Source of the DNA: Apostichopus californicus
Lineage: Eukaryota > Echinodermata > Holothuroidea > Aspidochirotida > Stichopodidae
Direction of reading: 5' to 3'
DNA: 64,000 nt
Assembly (NCBI GenBank): GCA_020650975.1
Contig: JAIPMN010006291.1
Coordinates: 1 to 64,000 of the forward strand
In this document: in pieces, positions 11,817-23,375 of the stretch
How the letters are laid out: every line of letters begins with the position of its first letter
How positions within the stretch are numbered: position 1 is the first letter of the stretch
Program-made: the position numbers and the translations under genes
Notes under the pieces: generated by a model
The model's input: only the letters and a program-made list of their open reading frames with translations
What the model was told of the DNA's origin: nothing
The model's database searches: none

Positions 11817-12121
11817 TGACCGTGGTTAATCCTGTGAGTAACGCAAGGTAAAATTACGGGGCATCACTTTAATAAATCTTTGGTTATATGTAACCAAAAA
11901 TGTTTTGTTTTATGATTTTTCCCCCACACAAATGGTAGTGTATGAATGAACGGGGTTAATCAACGGTCTAGCGTGCGTTACTCACATGATTAATGCACTC
12001 CGGGTGTTAATGCTATCGCTGGATGCACTCGGGCTCCGCCCTCGTGCATCGCTTGCATTATCCCCCGATCGTGCATTAATTAATCCTGTGAGTAACGCAC
12101 GCTAGACCGTTGATTAACCCC
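11817..12121. mobile_element. Foldback (long inverted-repeat) element
   Basis: A perfect 35-nt arm at 11952-11986 (starting GGGGTTAATCAACGGTCTAG) pairs with 12087-12121. Between them are imperfect inner arms and a tight hairpin with GATGCAC at 12022-12028 and GTGCATC at 12044-12050 around a GGGCTCCGCCC core. Twenty nucleotides of the right arm (TTAATCCTGTGAGTAACGCA, 12080-12099) recur in direct orientation at 11826-11845. This suggests the element extends left or that a second partial copy abuts it. No ORF and no clear target duplication are seen. The superfamily is unknown. Confidence 0.75.
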
Positions 12122-12333
12122 TTATTTATACAGATAAAATAACAACGATTGTCTGAAACAAGCTTAGATTTGAAATTTCAAACAGCCTATAAACAGACAT
12201 ATTTGGGACAATTGTTAAATGAGTAAAATGACCCTACAGTATTTGTTTTATAACTCCTCCATTGTCACTAGATTACCTCATTTGTGAATATTACACCTCA
12301 GTTATTTCCTATCAGGTTCTAAACAATCTGTTA

Positions 12334-12526
12334 AGAGCGTTGTGGTCAAGTGGTTTAATTTAGGCAGTGGACTTGTGATCTAAGGATTGCAGGTTCGAGT
12401 CCTGGCCAGATCATTATGTTGTGTTCTTGGGCAGGGCACTTTATCTCCATTCAGGCCTCTCTTCACCCAGGTGTATAAATGGGGACCTGGGAGATAAAGC
12501 TGTCAGCCGGGCTTTGGTTTCCCCAT
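12334..12526 (+). mobile_element. SINE family A, copy 1 (tRNA-derived)
   Basis: The head resembles a tRNA with an A-box-like TGGTCAAGTGG and a B box GGTTCGAGTCC at 12392-12402. A body follows that is shared with the copies at 15.8 kb and 50.4 kb (CATTATGTTGTGTTCTTGGGCA, then CCTCTCTTCACCCAGG). The anticodon-loop region reads CTTGTGA, which would suit a Thr-type tRNA ancestor. The 3' half seems lost or diverged and runs into an 11-bp repeat. It is not a functional tRNA, since the acceptor arm is not closed. Confidence 0.85.
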
Positions 12527-12582
12527 ACCTCTGTTTTACCTCTGTTTTACCTCTGTTTTACCTCTGTTTTAATCTCTGTTAG
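12527..12582 (+). repeat. Short tandem repeat, 11-bp unit
   Basis: Four copies of ACCTCTGTTTT in a row plus a degenerate fifth, directly after the SINE A remnant. Slippage within the SINE's own 3' region is a plausible origin. Confidence 0.85.
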
Positions 12583-13700
12583 ATATATTCATCTCCTTTT
12601 GCTTTATGCACACAATGTGCCCCCTCATTGTTTTGTATCAATTAACTCCCCACAGCAATCTCTGTTATTGATACTCTGCCTGCTCGTTAGGAATCCATTA
12701 TCACACCTGAATAGATGAATGTGACCATTAACCATTATGAACGAAAGCTATAGTCTGCACTAGCGGCAGTGTCGCTGCGGTAGAGATGCTCTTTAGAAAT
12801 AGAGGCCATGCATGATTAAAGTCCCCGGAAGGATACCGGGGCAACGACGAGGGAGTTGGAGTAGTACGTGTCAGAACGACAAGAATAGAAAGGGTCATCC
12901 CACAGGTTAATGTCCCCTTTGTTAAGCTCTGAGTGTGCAAAGATTAAGAGACATATGTTACACTACATTCTTTGTTTTTGGCCACCAAGGACGTATTACT
13001 TTTAATGAGATCATGTTCTGAAGGTTAAAGCAGCTACTGGTGCAGTCATAACATTATTCTACTTCCATGCAATCATGCGTCAGTCAGGGTAAATGGTCAC
13101 TTAATTGTAACACAATTAATTGTAATTAATTTGTCACTTTCCAATGCCGGCGCCAGAGCATAGATGGAAGTTTTCAATTGGAGCACTTGGCTGCTCCAAC
13201 TAGTGACTTATATTACATTTAGTGCAATACAGATCGATATACTTGTGTTCCACTATGTCTCCAACATTGGCCATATAACACTGAATTCTTTTCATATGCA
13301 AACCTTTGATTTTTATGTGCCCGACTTTGTTTCTGATGCCATTGTACTGTAAGATAGTAACAGAATATGTTTCATAACATACACAATTTCTTCAAATTAA
13401 CAATCCAATATGATAAGTTGTACCTGCCATCAGATTGTTTCAAATTGATAGGATTATGTATGATATCCTCTAACAATATGGTTCATTAGAATATTAGTCT
13501 AGTCAAGTTCCCATTTCCAACACCATGAAGGAGAAGGTCAAAAACCTTTGCAATTTCATAATTTAAGAAAGTGTTAATTTTGGCCCAAAATTTTCCAGAA
13601 CTAGTGGTAATAATAATATCTAGTCCATTTTTGAACATCATTAGGTAAAATATATCTGCAAGGGACATATATCTAAGTGTGATATTTTTGTGATCTTATA

Positions 13701-14078
13701 CAGTGGCGGAGCTAGAGGTATTGGTCAAGGGGGGCGAGAATGGTCTGTAGGGTCCCTTTCAACACTATCTAAGCGGAGCGCCACCACAGGTTGGCGCGGA
13801 GCGTACAGAAATTTTTTGAGTAAGGATACTTCCTAGATCGCCGGAAATGACATTTTCCTGGCCTTGCTAATTTGCAAATATACGAAGAATAAATAGGTGT
13901 CATCGCCAACAAAATGTGACAAATGTCAATAGGTAGATGAGAGCGCAAAAAAAAGTAAATAATCGCAAATAAGTAAAAGGTGGTAAAAAGCTGAAAAGGG
14001 CACCAGCAGTCCATTTGAGTCCGTCAGGGGGGAGGGGGGCATTCGCCCCCCCCTGACTGTATGGACGCTCCGCCACTG
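13701..14078. mobile_element. hAT-type non-autonomous DNA transposon (MITE), copy 1
   Basis: Terminal inverted repeats CAGTGGCGGAGC and GCTCCGCCACTG bound 378 bp. Both sides carry the perfect 8-bp target duplication ATCTTATA (13693-13700 and 14079-14086). An 8-bp duplication and CAG-CTG termini are hallmarks of the hAT superfamily. A subterminal hairpin GCGCCA-TGGCGC and the motif AGATCGCCGGAAATG link it to the copies at 36.6 and 58.8 kb, although the middle has diverged. There is no transposase frame, so it would need a helper. Confidence 0.93.
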
Positions 14079-14086
14079 ATCTTATA

Positions 14087-15338
14087 TTTTATTCTATGAA
14101 ATGTGTGTAATACTCAGTTCCTTTTACAATTTCAGGAAACTGGTACGAAAAAAAAAATATGAGAAGAGTATTCTGCTTTAAGTTGTAAATTGTGTTATTT
14201 TATGCTCCTTTAAGTTAGCTTCCAACTCAACTTGTGCTTGGTCATCAGTGAAGACAATATAAATTGTACAGAGAACATGCCATTTTCAAATGGGATGTTA
14301 GCTTTTAAATATGCATCCTTTATTCTGAAGGGGTTATTTTCAACTTGAAATCAATAAAGTGGAAGCTTAAATTACGCCAGGAAAATATCAAATGGGAAAT
14401 GTCTCTGTCAACATGACAAAAAGCCTGACGCGTAAATTGAGCAAATAATGTTACAACTGCCCGCATAACTAGACTTACAGTGACTCATCATACTTAATAG
14501 ACCTGAATTAAATTTGCAAACTTTTAAGTTATTCTGGATTTAATTGCATATATGAGGCAGGGATCATGATTGGTATTGAAGATGAAAACATGCTGTTAAC
14601 CGAGTAGTTGAGGGTAAGGGTGGCAGGGGGGAAGGGAGCTGTTGAATAGATGTTGGGAAAGGTAGGGAAGGGAATGGAAAAGTATCTGAATGAATAGATT
14701 GTTCAAGTTTCGTTAAATACAAATTAGGTATTATAAGCTGATAAATACATTCAACCTTAGGCTTAGTAAAGTTGAAGTATAAAGTTATTGTGTTAGTCAA
14801 GTGAGAGTGTTTTCTGAAAAAGTTCAATTTCTTTGATGGTTCCAAAATATGGCAACAATTCTTATGTGATGGTGTTTTTTTTATTGGGGTGGGGGAGTTA
14901 AGGGGGGGAGGTTATGCTGCTACAAACTTGCAAAGAAAGCAAACTTTCAAGCATATGATATAGTAAATAATTGTCAGATAAATTAAAGCTCAAAAAGTCT
15001 AAGCACTTTCTATCATTTCATGTTTAATATGTCAACCTGCCTGAGACCTCCAATATTTCTTTAGAGTTTCTCCAATTTTGATAACTAATTCCAGCTTAAA
15101 GGTCTTATAAAATAGCTGCATTACCTTTACAAACCATATTCCATATGACCTCAACAGATTCATTCAGGTTACTTGGGCAATCTTCTCTGCCGACTCTACA
15201 TTATTTTCATTTCCTATAATCTGAAGCACAATTAGCCGGTAACTGGTAGATTACGCTGAACAGCCGCCATGTGACATATATAACAACACTTAAATCAGGC
15301 CTGGCTTCTTAAAGCCTACCTCTGCTTGAACAATTGGT
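14087..15338. other. Intronic sequence, no feature recognised
   Basis: About 1.25 kb of AT-rich sequence with a G-rich patch near 14885-14911. No gene or element seen. Confidence 0.5.
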
Positions 15339-16318
15339 AGCCTATACAGTATAGGCTGAAAGTATGGTAAAGTATAGGTCTGTGCTGAAAGTGTGGTACA
15401 GTACAGCTCTAGACTGAAATATATTGTAAGTCGAGGCTGAAAGTGTGCATTTTTTTGCTATTTTGTTATTTTAGGTTTACAGTCTTGTTCAAGGCCAAGG
15501 CACTCTCACACGACTTTACAACTAAGCCCTGGTCATTGGTAACTTTTCACACTTAGTACACACCAAAGTGTGCACAATTCAATCAATCTCTCCTGGGGAC
15601 CACAGTGCACCACAATCACGTGTCCCCCGTGGGACTTTCTATAGGGTGCAACCACAAACCGTCGCATGAACTATATTTTCAAGTTACCTTGCAAGTCCCC
15701 ATTTATACACCTGGGTGAAGAGAGGCAATGGAGATAAAGTGCCTCAATTGTCCCAGGATACAACGCAATGATCTGGCCAGGACTCGAACCTGTAATCCTT
15801 AGATCACAAGTCCACTGCCTTAACCACTTGACAACAAGGCCATTTCATGGTGCAGTATATAGGCCTGTGCTGAATATATAGGGCTAAAGGCTGAAAGTGT
15901 GGTACAGTGTAAGCCAATGCTGAAAGTGTGCTTGGAGCACTATGTACTAGGCCTTTGCTGATTTTATCGAGCTATTAGGCTGGAAGTGTGGTACAGTGTA
16001 GGTAGAGGCATGAAGTGTGGTACTGCATGTACAGGTCTACACTGAAAGTGTGGTTCAGTGCAGGTCGAGGCTTAAAGTGTGCATGGTGCAGTATGTAGGC
16101 CTATGCTGAATGTTATACGGCTGAAAGTTGAAAGTGTGGTACAGTGTAGGTTGATCAAGGCTTTAAGTGTGGTACTGCACAGGTCTACACTGAAAGTGTG
16201 GTATAGTGTAGGTTGAGGCTGAAAGTGTGCACAGTGCAGTATGTAGACCTATGTTGAACATATAGAGCTAAAGGCTGGATGTGTGGTACAGTGTTGGTCG
16301 AGGCTTAAAGTGTAGAAA
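15339..16318 (+). repeat. Degenerate higher-order tandem array, interrupted by a SINE
   Basis: Submonomers of about 25-35 bp built on GCTGAAAGTGTGGTACAGTGTAGG alternate with a variant containing GCATGGTGCAGTATGTAGGCCTATGCTGAA. Together they form longer composite units of roughly 150-180 bp. The left end starts with a 19-bp palindrome (AGCCTATAC-A-GTATAGGCT, 15339-15357). The array is split by the SINE at 15449-15845: the GTGTGCAT before it and the CATGGTGCAGTAT after it are contiguous in other units. Confidence 0.82.
15449..15845 (-). mobile_element. SINE family A, copy 2, inserted in the tandem array
   Basis: Minus-strand copy with the tRNA-like head at the right. Its B box, read on the minus strand, is GGTTCGAGTCC (15790-15780). 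The body matches copy 1 (CTTCACCCAGGTGTATAAATGGGGAC on the minus strand) and continues further than copy 1. A 3' segment resembles copy 3 (AATGACCAGGG, then TTGTAAAG). It ends near a short A-rich tail (T-run at 15449-15454). It interrupts a unit of the array, so it is younger than the array. Confidence 0.88.
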
Positions 16319-17291
16319 TTTGCTTGTAAATGCAATGGATGTTGTTTATAGCAAACTTTTACTGTATCATGTATAGTGTGGTAATGCAACAAAAAAAGGT
16401 AGTGAGAAAATTGACCAGAGGTAAAGGTGAATGCTAAAGTTTGTTTGACATGTTGAGATGTATATAATTTAAGGCAGATTTTTGCCAACTTTTATCATGA
16501 TGAAGAAAATTATAATAATTTATCATTGATTAACTACTTTGAATTACTTGAATTACATGACGACTCTAGAATGTCTTAGCCACAACCAATTCCTTATCCA
16601 GCTGGTTCTAAAATAATCCTACTTTATATATTGTGCTTTCTTTCTCCATATACTTGCTTTTTAATAGTTTTCTTTTAGAACCCCCATAAAATTCATAAGC
16701 CATGTAATTTATTTCAGAAAGTGCAATTAAAACTTATTAACATTGAGATATTACCAAATTGCCTTAATCTGCTGCATTTGATTTGCATATTAAATTATGT
16801 AAAAAGGTTTAAATCACTTTAGATTAACAATATCAGCCTATTTCATAATATAAAAGACATTGTTTCCCTCTCTGCCTGTACGTGTGCCTCTTCAAACCAT
16901 ATGCCGAGGGGGGCAGATTGGAGGGAGATTTGCTTTTAGTCAGAGCTGTCATAATAATATACTGTCAGGGCATTTCAGTCATTTCAGTTTTATCTATATG
17001 CAGTATCATAATCTTCCTCGTTTACACAGCAAAATAATCAAAGCCGCCTCTGACGATGAGATACTGTGCAAGACGTGGAGATGTATAAATCATGGTGTTA
17101 GTATTATTTGGCTCTCTTTGCTACATATTATGCACAGAAATACTGCAGTTTATTACTGTACATGTGGTGTAAATTATATGCACTACTGTATTAATTAGAA
17201 CACAAGAATGTTTATAATGTCATGCATTTAACAAACATGAAATATTAGCAGTGGCTCTACATGTGTTATCAAGTAGAAAGTCAGAACAATA
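16319..17291. other. Intronic sequence, no feature recognised
   Basis: About 1 kb of AT-rich sequence without recognised repeats or exons. Confidence 0.5.
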
Positions 17292-17705
17292 TTAAAGGAG
17301 AAATAAACTCTGGGTTTTTGCAGTGTACATGCGGTAGTGGATAATTTTCTAATTCCATTTGTGAAATAACTAAGCAAAATAAAGTTTCCCTGAATTTTAC
17401 GAGAATTTCCAATTATTTTTTTTACCCATTTGAACCATGACCATTTTGTTATTTTGAGGATTGAGGGCGCTTCAAAAGTGACGTAGGCGAGCCACTTCGT
17501 GTCTTCAAAATAATGAAGCTTTGCATACGAGTTATAGTCTATTCACACTATGTTAGAGCATCTCGCTTAGCTTATTTTGCATGTTAAAATGCCTGAATGC
17601 CAAAGTCTTTTGGTTGTGTATGCTTTTCTATTGCTTTTACTGGAAGACCATCTGTCAAAACTTAAGAATGGATGCCATATAAGCTAGGGTTTATTTCTCC
17701 TTTAA
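17292..17705. mobile_element. TTAA-bounded inverted-repeat MITE, copy/type 1
   Basis: A perfect 17-nt terminal inverted repeat TTAAAGGAGAAATAAAC (17292-17308) pairs with 17689-17705, enclosing 414 bp with no ORF. If the terminal TTAA is the target duplication, the inner repeat begins AGGAGAAATAAAC and the element would be piggyBac-like. If TA is the duplication, a Tc1/mariner-like origin is possible. Superfamily assignment is therefore tentative, but the inverted repeat itself is exact. Confidence 0.82.
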
Positions 17706-19545
17706 TGCTAGCAGCTGGCTTAAAATGTAATAATTTTAGCCACTGGTTTGCTACAAATTGAAAGAACTTGAAAACATTTACTGGTTATAGAATCAAGTTT
17801 CCACTGACATTTTTCCTGAATTATAACAAACATTAGTTACTGCATATATAGACTTTTGAGAACAAGCTATGTATTTGCTGATAATAAGCAGTAATATTAA
17901 GGATTTATTTGCGGTACCGTACAGTAATTAAATAATGCTGATTCTTTGACTCACATGTTGACACCAATGTTAATTGACTTAACCATACATGTTTATATTC
18001 ATATCTAAAACAATTAATGTTTTCCATGGATTTATTAGATAAATTGTACCAGTCGTGAGAACGTATGAGTTGAATATTATGCATATAACCAAAATCACTG
18101 AATCACAAAAATAATTCTGAAAATCCAAAATTTGCAACTATATTAATGACATTATATTTGCAAAAGTCAGGAAAAGTTAACAGATAAAAAGGATTTTTCT
18201 CACATTTAATTGTGATACATGCAAATAATTTGAAATCTCTGCGTCTCTTACACAGCCGAGTTTAAAGGGTAACATTGGCATGCATTATGTTGTTGTGGAC
18301 AGAATGTTTCTGTTAGATACATACCTGTATACCCTATCCTGGTATTTAATGTAGCAAAAGGACCCAAAGTTAGGTGGTGCAACTTACATTAATCTGTCGT
18401 GACATAGTACAACGGTTTCAATTAATTAGCAGGCCTATATTACATGCAATTAATACTATATAGTAATATTAACCAGCATGCACCATGCCAGATAAGGCTT
18501 GTTTAGATCTAGTTTGTTTTACACTACAGGAAACTGTTACTCATGTTGAGAAGTATTATCATGTGCATCGCAATGCATATAGAAACTATATTACAGGCCA
18601 AAGCTAATTATATGAAGAACAACCTGCATTAATGGGGATGGACAACAATATTCCATGCAATTTAGGCACAACCATGGATTGCTAGAAATGCCATGCTAAT
18701 TTACAAGTTAAGCTCCACACTTTATATAAACAACATCTCCTTCTCAGGTTGTATTATACATACATACATGTATACATACAGTAGAAGTATAGGCTCTTTG
18801 TTATAATAATAATGCCATAGTACCACCCTGCTGTTTGATATGCAAGTACAGTAGTTTTTCATTCTTTAAGTATACACAACAATACAGCTATCAGCTCTGT
18901 GCTATAAACAACAATATGCTAACAATAAGATACTAGCTTAATTCAAATATAGCCTATATAGATAGTCACAACATCTAGTTACATTACTCCATGCACAGTA
19001 TAATAATTATAATAACTCCATGCTGTCATATGCAATGTTAACTTATAGCTCCATGCTGACAAACTCAACATTGTAATTATAAAATGCAGCTCCATGTCAA
19101 ATGCTCATAGTTTAAATGCACTGCACTATATTTAGTATACTATACCTGCATGACAAGAAACAGGTGTGATGATTTGGCAAAACTATATATGCTCTTAAAA
19201 ATGTTGACAGTTTCAAATTATGTTCATGAATATCTTGTATCAACCTAATAAGTTTTGATTGATGCAGTATTAAGTCCTTTGATATGATTTATCTCCTCAG
19301 GACTATAAGCTATACTATAACATTAGAATGTAACCAGAATCGTAGTCTCATATATGCTTTTGGCAGCAGTTTATATGTCCAGGGCTTTAATTGAGCCAGA
19401 AAATTGATCTTCATTTACTCTTTATATAATGATTTATCTACTGTTGCAACATATTTAGATGTCATTTGTTGAAAGATTGATATGTACAAGAATTAATAAT
19501 TGGCTGGTACTGCACAGTACGATATCTTCCAAAATGGCTTAATTC

Positions 19546-19590
19546 CTCCCTCTACCCACCCACCCACCCTCCCCTCCCCTCCCCATCTCA
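19546..19590 (+). repeat. C-rich low-complexity tract
   Basis: CCCACC and CCCCTCCCCT repeats. The minus strand has four or more G-runs, so G-quadruplex formation is possible. Confidence 0.75.
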
Positions 19591-20740
19591 TCCACTCTCC
19601 TGTTTGAAAATGTCATCTCTAAATATTGCAGAGAATGTATTTAATATTTGCTATCAATTACTGTGAACTCTGAGGACCCTATTACTATTAGGCAGTGTTG
19701 TAATATTGCATTCAGTGGAATGGTTAATTATTTTTTATTATGAACAGTTAATTTATGGAATAACTTATAATACACTAACAAAAGTGCATATTTTTTCATG
19801 TTACAATATTAAGAGGGCAAAAGATAAGAAAATAAAAATAAAACATCCAGTCATTAAAGGCCAGTTATAAATAAGTACCCAAGGACATACTTCATTAATT
19901 GAGTCCATGCATACAAAATGGAAAGAAGGACAATGAAATAAAGTATGGAATTGAAAGGTTTTTTGTAGGAAAAATTAAAACACTAAATGCAATAAATTTG
20001 TGAAGCACAAACTTTCCTTATTGGATTCAACGATTATTAACTGGTGCTCAGGGACAGTCAATTGGTTTATTTCTATTAACAGACATGTCTTTTTAGAGTC
20101 AGAATAATCCAGTGAAATTAGTCTAAATATTACAAGGCTTGGTCAGATAATGATGCAAAGTTACAACAACCAACACAAAACAGTGCTTTAGGCAGGATTG
20201 ATTAATCAGGGTGTTACTCAACTCCAAGGATAATGATAAGAGGCCGGATAATATCGACACAATGCAAAGACACACATTTGTTACTTCCTGTATGTCAACA
20301 ACTTTCATGGTTACAAATTTCTACTTCAGGATTCATAATAAGAGACATTCAGTAGGCCTGGATACAAAAGTGACAGTATTAAAGGCATTGAAGACTTGCC
20401 CCAAACCGCGTGCCGCCATCTGAAAAAGTTAACTTTCTGTTGCTTGCAAGTGACGTTTTGTTCGTGTCCTACAAAATGCAGACAGTAATGAAACGTGATA
20501 CCTTGTTATCTTTAAGCTGGACCTGAGATGTCCATCGCTTCATCGTTTGTACACTGTGCTGTGGGTATTGACCACAGCTGTATGTACTGACTGTACACTA
20601 GTGTCTAAGCTGTGTGTGTTTTTTCTGGGATCGATGGTGGTGTCTAACATTTCTGTTACACCTCATTTACACCTCAGACAACTGAGGCAAAAGAAAAACA
20701 AAAGAAGAGATTGCTATATAAGCTTCTTCAGAGTTGACTG

Positions 20741-20791
20741 GGGCTAGGGGGAGTGGGCTTGGGGAATGGGGGGGGGGGAAGAATTAGGGGA
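20741..20791 (+). repeat. G-rich low-complexity tract
   Basis: Several G-runs of four to eleven within 50 bp. A candidate G-quadruplex on the plus (sense) strand. Confidence 0.75.
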
Positions 20792-22678
20792 GAGGCTTAC
20801 CACCATGATCACATATGTACAATAGTAACATTCAACAAAAGATGGTTCTAAGGTCCCTTAAGGCAAATTCAGGTTAAATACAGAAATAAAAAATAATAGT
20901 CATAAATATAGACTCATACAAACAGCACTGCCAAACAGGAAGTTCTTCTACCTTGTTCCATAAACAGGCATTTTGCCAAATGAACAAAAGACATGATAAT
21001 TCATTGAAAGAAATTTTCTCATATTCCTGTGAGTTATATGAAATGAGTGACCTGTACTAGTAGTTTGCCACTTTACACAAACCAAAGATGGCAAATAGCC
21101 ATTTCCACATGGAGTCAATATACTGAATTAAGTTGTCTTTTAACCAATTATTTCAACTAAAACCATGAAAATGTTGTGGATGGTACAGGAGGAATTTGCA
21201 TAATTATGCAAATGGTATCCATGACTGAACTATTGGTGATACTGTGCTCATCTATACATACTGTACAAAGATGTACCTTAAAGTACTTATGATATATACC
21301 AGGTCTCTCAAGTACCATAGAAGATACGCAGATATATTTGCCATTATATGTTTTTTTGGGCAATGCAGGCAGGAATGTTGTCCCATTCTGGAAATGGTAG
21401 AATAATTTATAACCACTTGTAGCAGTTGGACAAGTGATTTCATACCACAGGCTTGAACCACTTACATCAAAATGGCATCCATTAATATTGCAAAATGCCT
21501 CAATGTGGTTGTTGCCATCGGTTATGGGGAGGTACTTCAGGACAAACTAACCTGCTCCATGAAAAGCATGCATTTAATATTGTTGGCAACTGAAAGAAAT
21601 GAAGGCAAATGTCTTTTGTATATAATGGAAACAGCTTGCCCTGAGAGGAATTCAGATGTCCACATCTAGGATGTTGTACCTTGAAGAATATTAGGTCAAC
21701 GAGATAGCGGACCGAATTAATTCCTGGGGCAGGTCAAAGTTATGAATTCTAGGAATGGTGACTTTAGGCATATATTTGTCAAACCTTGGCAAGTTACATA
21801 AGTAGAAAACATTCTGTGATTGTGGGACCAAAAAATAGATGTAGTGGGAAAAGATTTATAAATCTGAAACTTGTTGGTGCCAAATATCTTAAACTTGAGA
21901 TAATTATTTTGCTGTGAATATTGTGTAATCATGTATGTTAGCCACTTGATTAGACACAAACAGTTAGTATAGCTAATAGTAATTCATCGAAGTGGCTGGA
22001 CAAGTTAGTTTAATGCACAAGCATTTCGTCAACTCCTGATTAGCAGCACCAAAAACAGTAGGAGCCGATAATTAATGCTTTCATTAATTGTCTGAAATAA
22101 TTACACACTACAGCTGCATTTGTCATTTGAAAAGAACACACAGTATTCAAATTCATCTTTGGGTGCCATGCTATGTATATTGCATACAATTGAGTTTATA
22201 TTAGAATTGATAAAACATTGAACCAGAAAGATTATAAGAATTAAGCCCGGAACTTCCTGAGTAGCCTTTAAGTTTATGTTAAATCGTTACGAGAGGTCAA
22301 TATGTTGAAAACCTTCATTTATCAAGACGTGTGATTTGAGATGACTAACTTTTGTTGGTTCCCTGCACATAACAATATTAAAGGTCAACAGTATTTACTG
22401 GCTCAGAAAAAAAAGAAAAAAAAAAATACTGCTGGAAGTTTTCAAAATTAAACTTTCCTTAATTAGAGGCTTGGATCCTCAATAATTTATTCCAGACATA
22501 TAGAGAAGGATTCAGTTAGACATTTAAATATCTTAGTATGCCAAAATGATTTGAGGGTGACAGTGAGAAGTGCTTGTCAAGTTGAAATGTGGCCATCATG
22601 CTGACCATTATATGACTAAATTTCTAGCATATTTCGGGGCAATACAGATGACCTTCTATAGCCTACTCCAATGCTTTT

Positions 22679-23375
22679 AAAACACCGTAGGAAATACATA
22701 TGTACCTACCTACTGTGGGTAATACCTACAATACCTACTTACTGTAGGTAATACATATACACCTACCTACTGTATGTAATACCTATAATACCTGCCTTCT
22801 GTATGTAATACCTGTAACCTGCCAGCTGTAGGTAATACCTATTTCTACTGTATGTAATACCTATACCTACTGTAGGTAATACCTATAATACCTGCCTTCT
22901 GTATGTAATACCTATAATACCTGCCTACTGTAGGTAATACCTGTAACCTGCCTACTGTAGGTAATACCTATATCTACTGTATGTAATACCTATAATACCT
23001 GCCTTCTGTATGTAATATAATACCTGCCTACTGTAGGTAATATCTATATTACCTACCTACTGTATGTAATTCCTATAATACCTGCCTACTGTAGGTAATG
23101 CCTATAAAACCTACGTACTGTAGGTAATATCTATACCTACTGTAGATAATACCTATAATATCTGCCTTCTGTATGTAACACCTATAGTACCTGCCTACTG
23201 TAAATATACCTGTAACCTGCCTACTGTAGGTAATACATATACCTACTGTATGTAATACATATACCTACTGTAGGTAATACCTATAATACCTGCCTACTGT
23301 ATACATGTAATACCTATAATACCTACTGTAGTTAATACCTACCTACTGTAGGTACCTACCTACACATAGATAATA
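22679..23375 (+). repeat. Palindrome-bearing minisatellite, about 29-bp unit
   Basis: Roughly two dozen units of TAATACCTATAATACCTGCC followed by TACTGTAGG, with 22-bp variants lacking the middle. Each unit carries CCTACTGTAGG, an inverted repeat with a one-base centre, often extended to ACCTACTGTAGGT. Units alternate between GTAGG and GTATG variants. Every unit can fold as a small hairpin on either strand. Confidence 0.92.

Larger units (their letters stand above)
17706..22678. other. Intronic sequence, about 5 kb, mostly featureless
   Basis: Very AT-rich, with a (CATA)n-like patch near 18758-18780, a C-rich tract at 19546-19590 and a G-rich tract at 20741-20791. A TTAA-led sequence at about 20379-20440 (AAGGCATTGAAGACTTGCC) looks repeat-like but has no partner end here. 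No exon recognised. Confidence 0.5.

Noticed and set aside
12334-12410. Functional tRNA gene with A and B boxes
   Set aside because: The acceptor arm does not close and the sequence continues into a body shared with other copies; it is a SINE head. The same applies at 15.8, 25.6, 38.9, 50.4 and 60.3 kb.
20379-20440. TTAA-led repeat-like sequence (AAGGCATTGAAGACTTGCC)
   Set aside because: It looks like the edge of a MITE, but no inverted partner or second copy is present in the window.
22679-23375. CRISPR-like regular repeats
   Set aside because: Units are contiguous with no unique spacers, and the context is an animal intron.
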